Under the pieces are notes generated by a model that was not told where the DNA came from, searched no databases, and saw nothing but the letters and a program-made list of their open reading frames with translations. Of a DNA stretch of 64,000 bases, positions 63,924-64,000 are shown piece by piece. The stretch spans positions 691,201 through 755,200 of the forward strand of contig NZ_FNWK01000002.1 in the NCBI RefSeq assembly GCF_900108295.1, given 5' to 3'. Numbering within the stretch: the first letter of the stretch is position 1; every line of letters starts with the position of its first letter. The DNA comes from Sphingopyxis sp. YR583 (GTDB lineage Bacteria > Pseudomonadota > Alphaproteobacteria > Sphingomonadales > Sphingomonadaceae). Both the position numbers and the translations under genes were made by a program.

Positions 63924-64000
63924 TCATTGCCCAACGGCTCGGCCTCGAATGTCGCTCCAATATTCGTCGTGAACGTCGGGGTCGATTTCCACCGGCATAG
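63924..64000 (-). CDS. C-terminal part of a gene crossing the right edge
   Basis: On the minus strand a frame ending with TGA at 63924-63926 reads MPVEIDPDVHDEYWSDIRGR and AVGQ before the stop. An ATG at 63998 is in frame, but the frame stays open to the window edge, so the true start is probably outside. It is convergent with bioA and unidentified. Confidence 0.4.
   Translation of the reverse strand, partial: MPVEIDPDVHDEYWSDIRGRAVGQ

Overview
The window is a single stretch of a GC-rich alphaproteobacterial chromosome. It most likely comes from Sphingomonadales, probably a Sphingopyxis-like organism. That is inferred from gene content and order (rpsA next to ihfB, a cyoABCD-SURF1-RegBA string, gatCAB, pyrB with a degenerate pyrC, many small DUF families) and from protein sequence style; no database search was possible. 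Three complete Leu/Tyr tRNAs are present. I see no prophage, complete insertion sequence, CRISPR array or integron.

Layout. 0-5 kb: a partial gene at the left edge, rpsA and ihfB, a 32-bp perfect inverted repeat, a two-gene ABC-2 exporter and tRNA-Leu(UAA). 5-9 kb: a peptide-type solute-binding lipoprotein, a DUF4112 protein and a secreted prolyl oligopeptidase. 9-16 kb: a minus-strand operon with overlapping or nearly abutting genes, cyoABCD (bo3-type quinol oxidase), SURF1, a RegB/PrrB-like redox sensor kinase and its RegA/PrrA regulator. 16-26 kb: MFS transporter, DUF1905 protein, a frameshifted alpha/beta hydrolase, a metallo-hydrolase, a methyltransferase, tRNA-Tyr, rlmB, a 2Fe-2S ferredoxin, a 3-methyladenine DNA glycosylase and a coupled trio ending in a nitrilase-family amidase. 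26-38 kb: trigger factor with an unusual tail, tRNA-Leu(UAG), a secreted amidohydrolase, a three-gene exported-protein operon of lower GC with an M48 protease, gatCAB with a possible small gene between gatA and gatB, and a large DUF4153 membrane protein. 38-46 kb: DUF3089, ruvX, DUF1294, pyrB-pyrC', a DUF4189 protein, a LuxR-type regulator and a CPA2 antiporter. 46-51.5 kb: a ParA-type ATPase, a ribbon-helix-helix partner and two SPOR-domain proteins, then a TonB-like protein. 51.5-54.7 kb: a subclass B3 metallo-beta-lactamase divergent from an AmpR-like LysR regulator, then small genes. 54.7-64 kb: serB/miaA with overlapping divergent starts, ilvB-ilvN-ilvC, a GFA-like protein, bioF-bioD-bioA and a partial gene at the right edge.

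How the genes work together. Respiration (cyo) is translationally coupled to a redox-sensing two-component system, which suggests feedback between quinone or oxygen state and oxidase supply. Amino-acid, biotin, pyrimidine, serine and tRNA functions form ordinary housekeeping blocks. The accessory interest lies in the beta-lactamase/AmpR pair, the orphan ParA-RHH-SPOR cluster, the lower-GC protease operon, the palindromic repeat families (one with a GIY-YIG nuclease remnant between its arms), and several tight regulatory arrangements: an attenuator-like terminator before ilvB, a hairpin covering a ribosome binding site, and shared start or stop codons.
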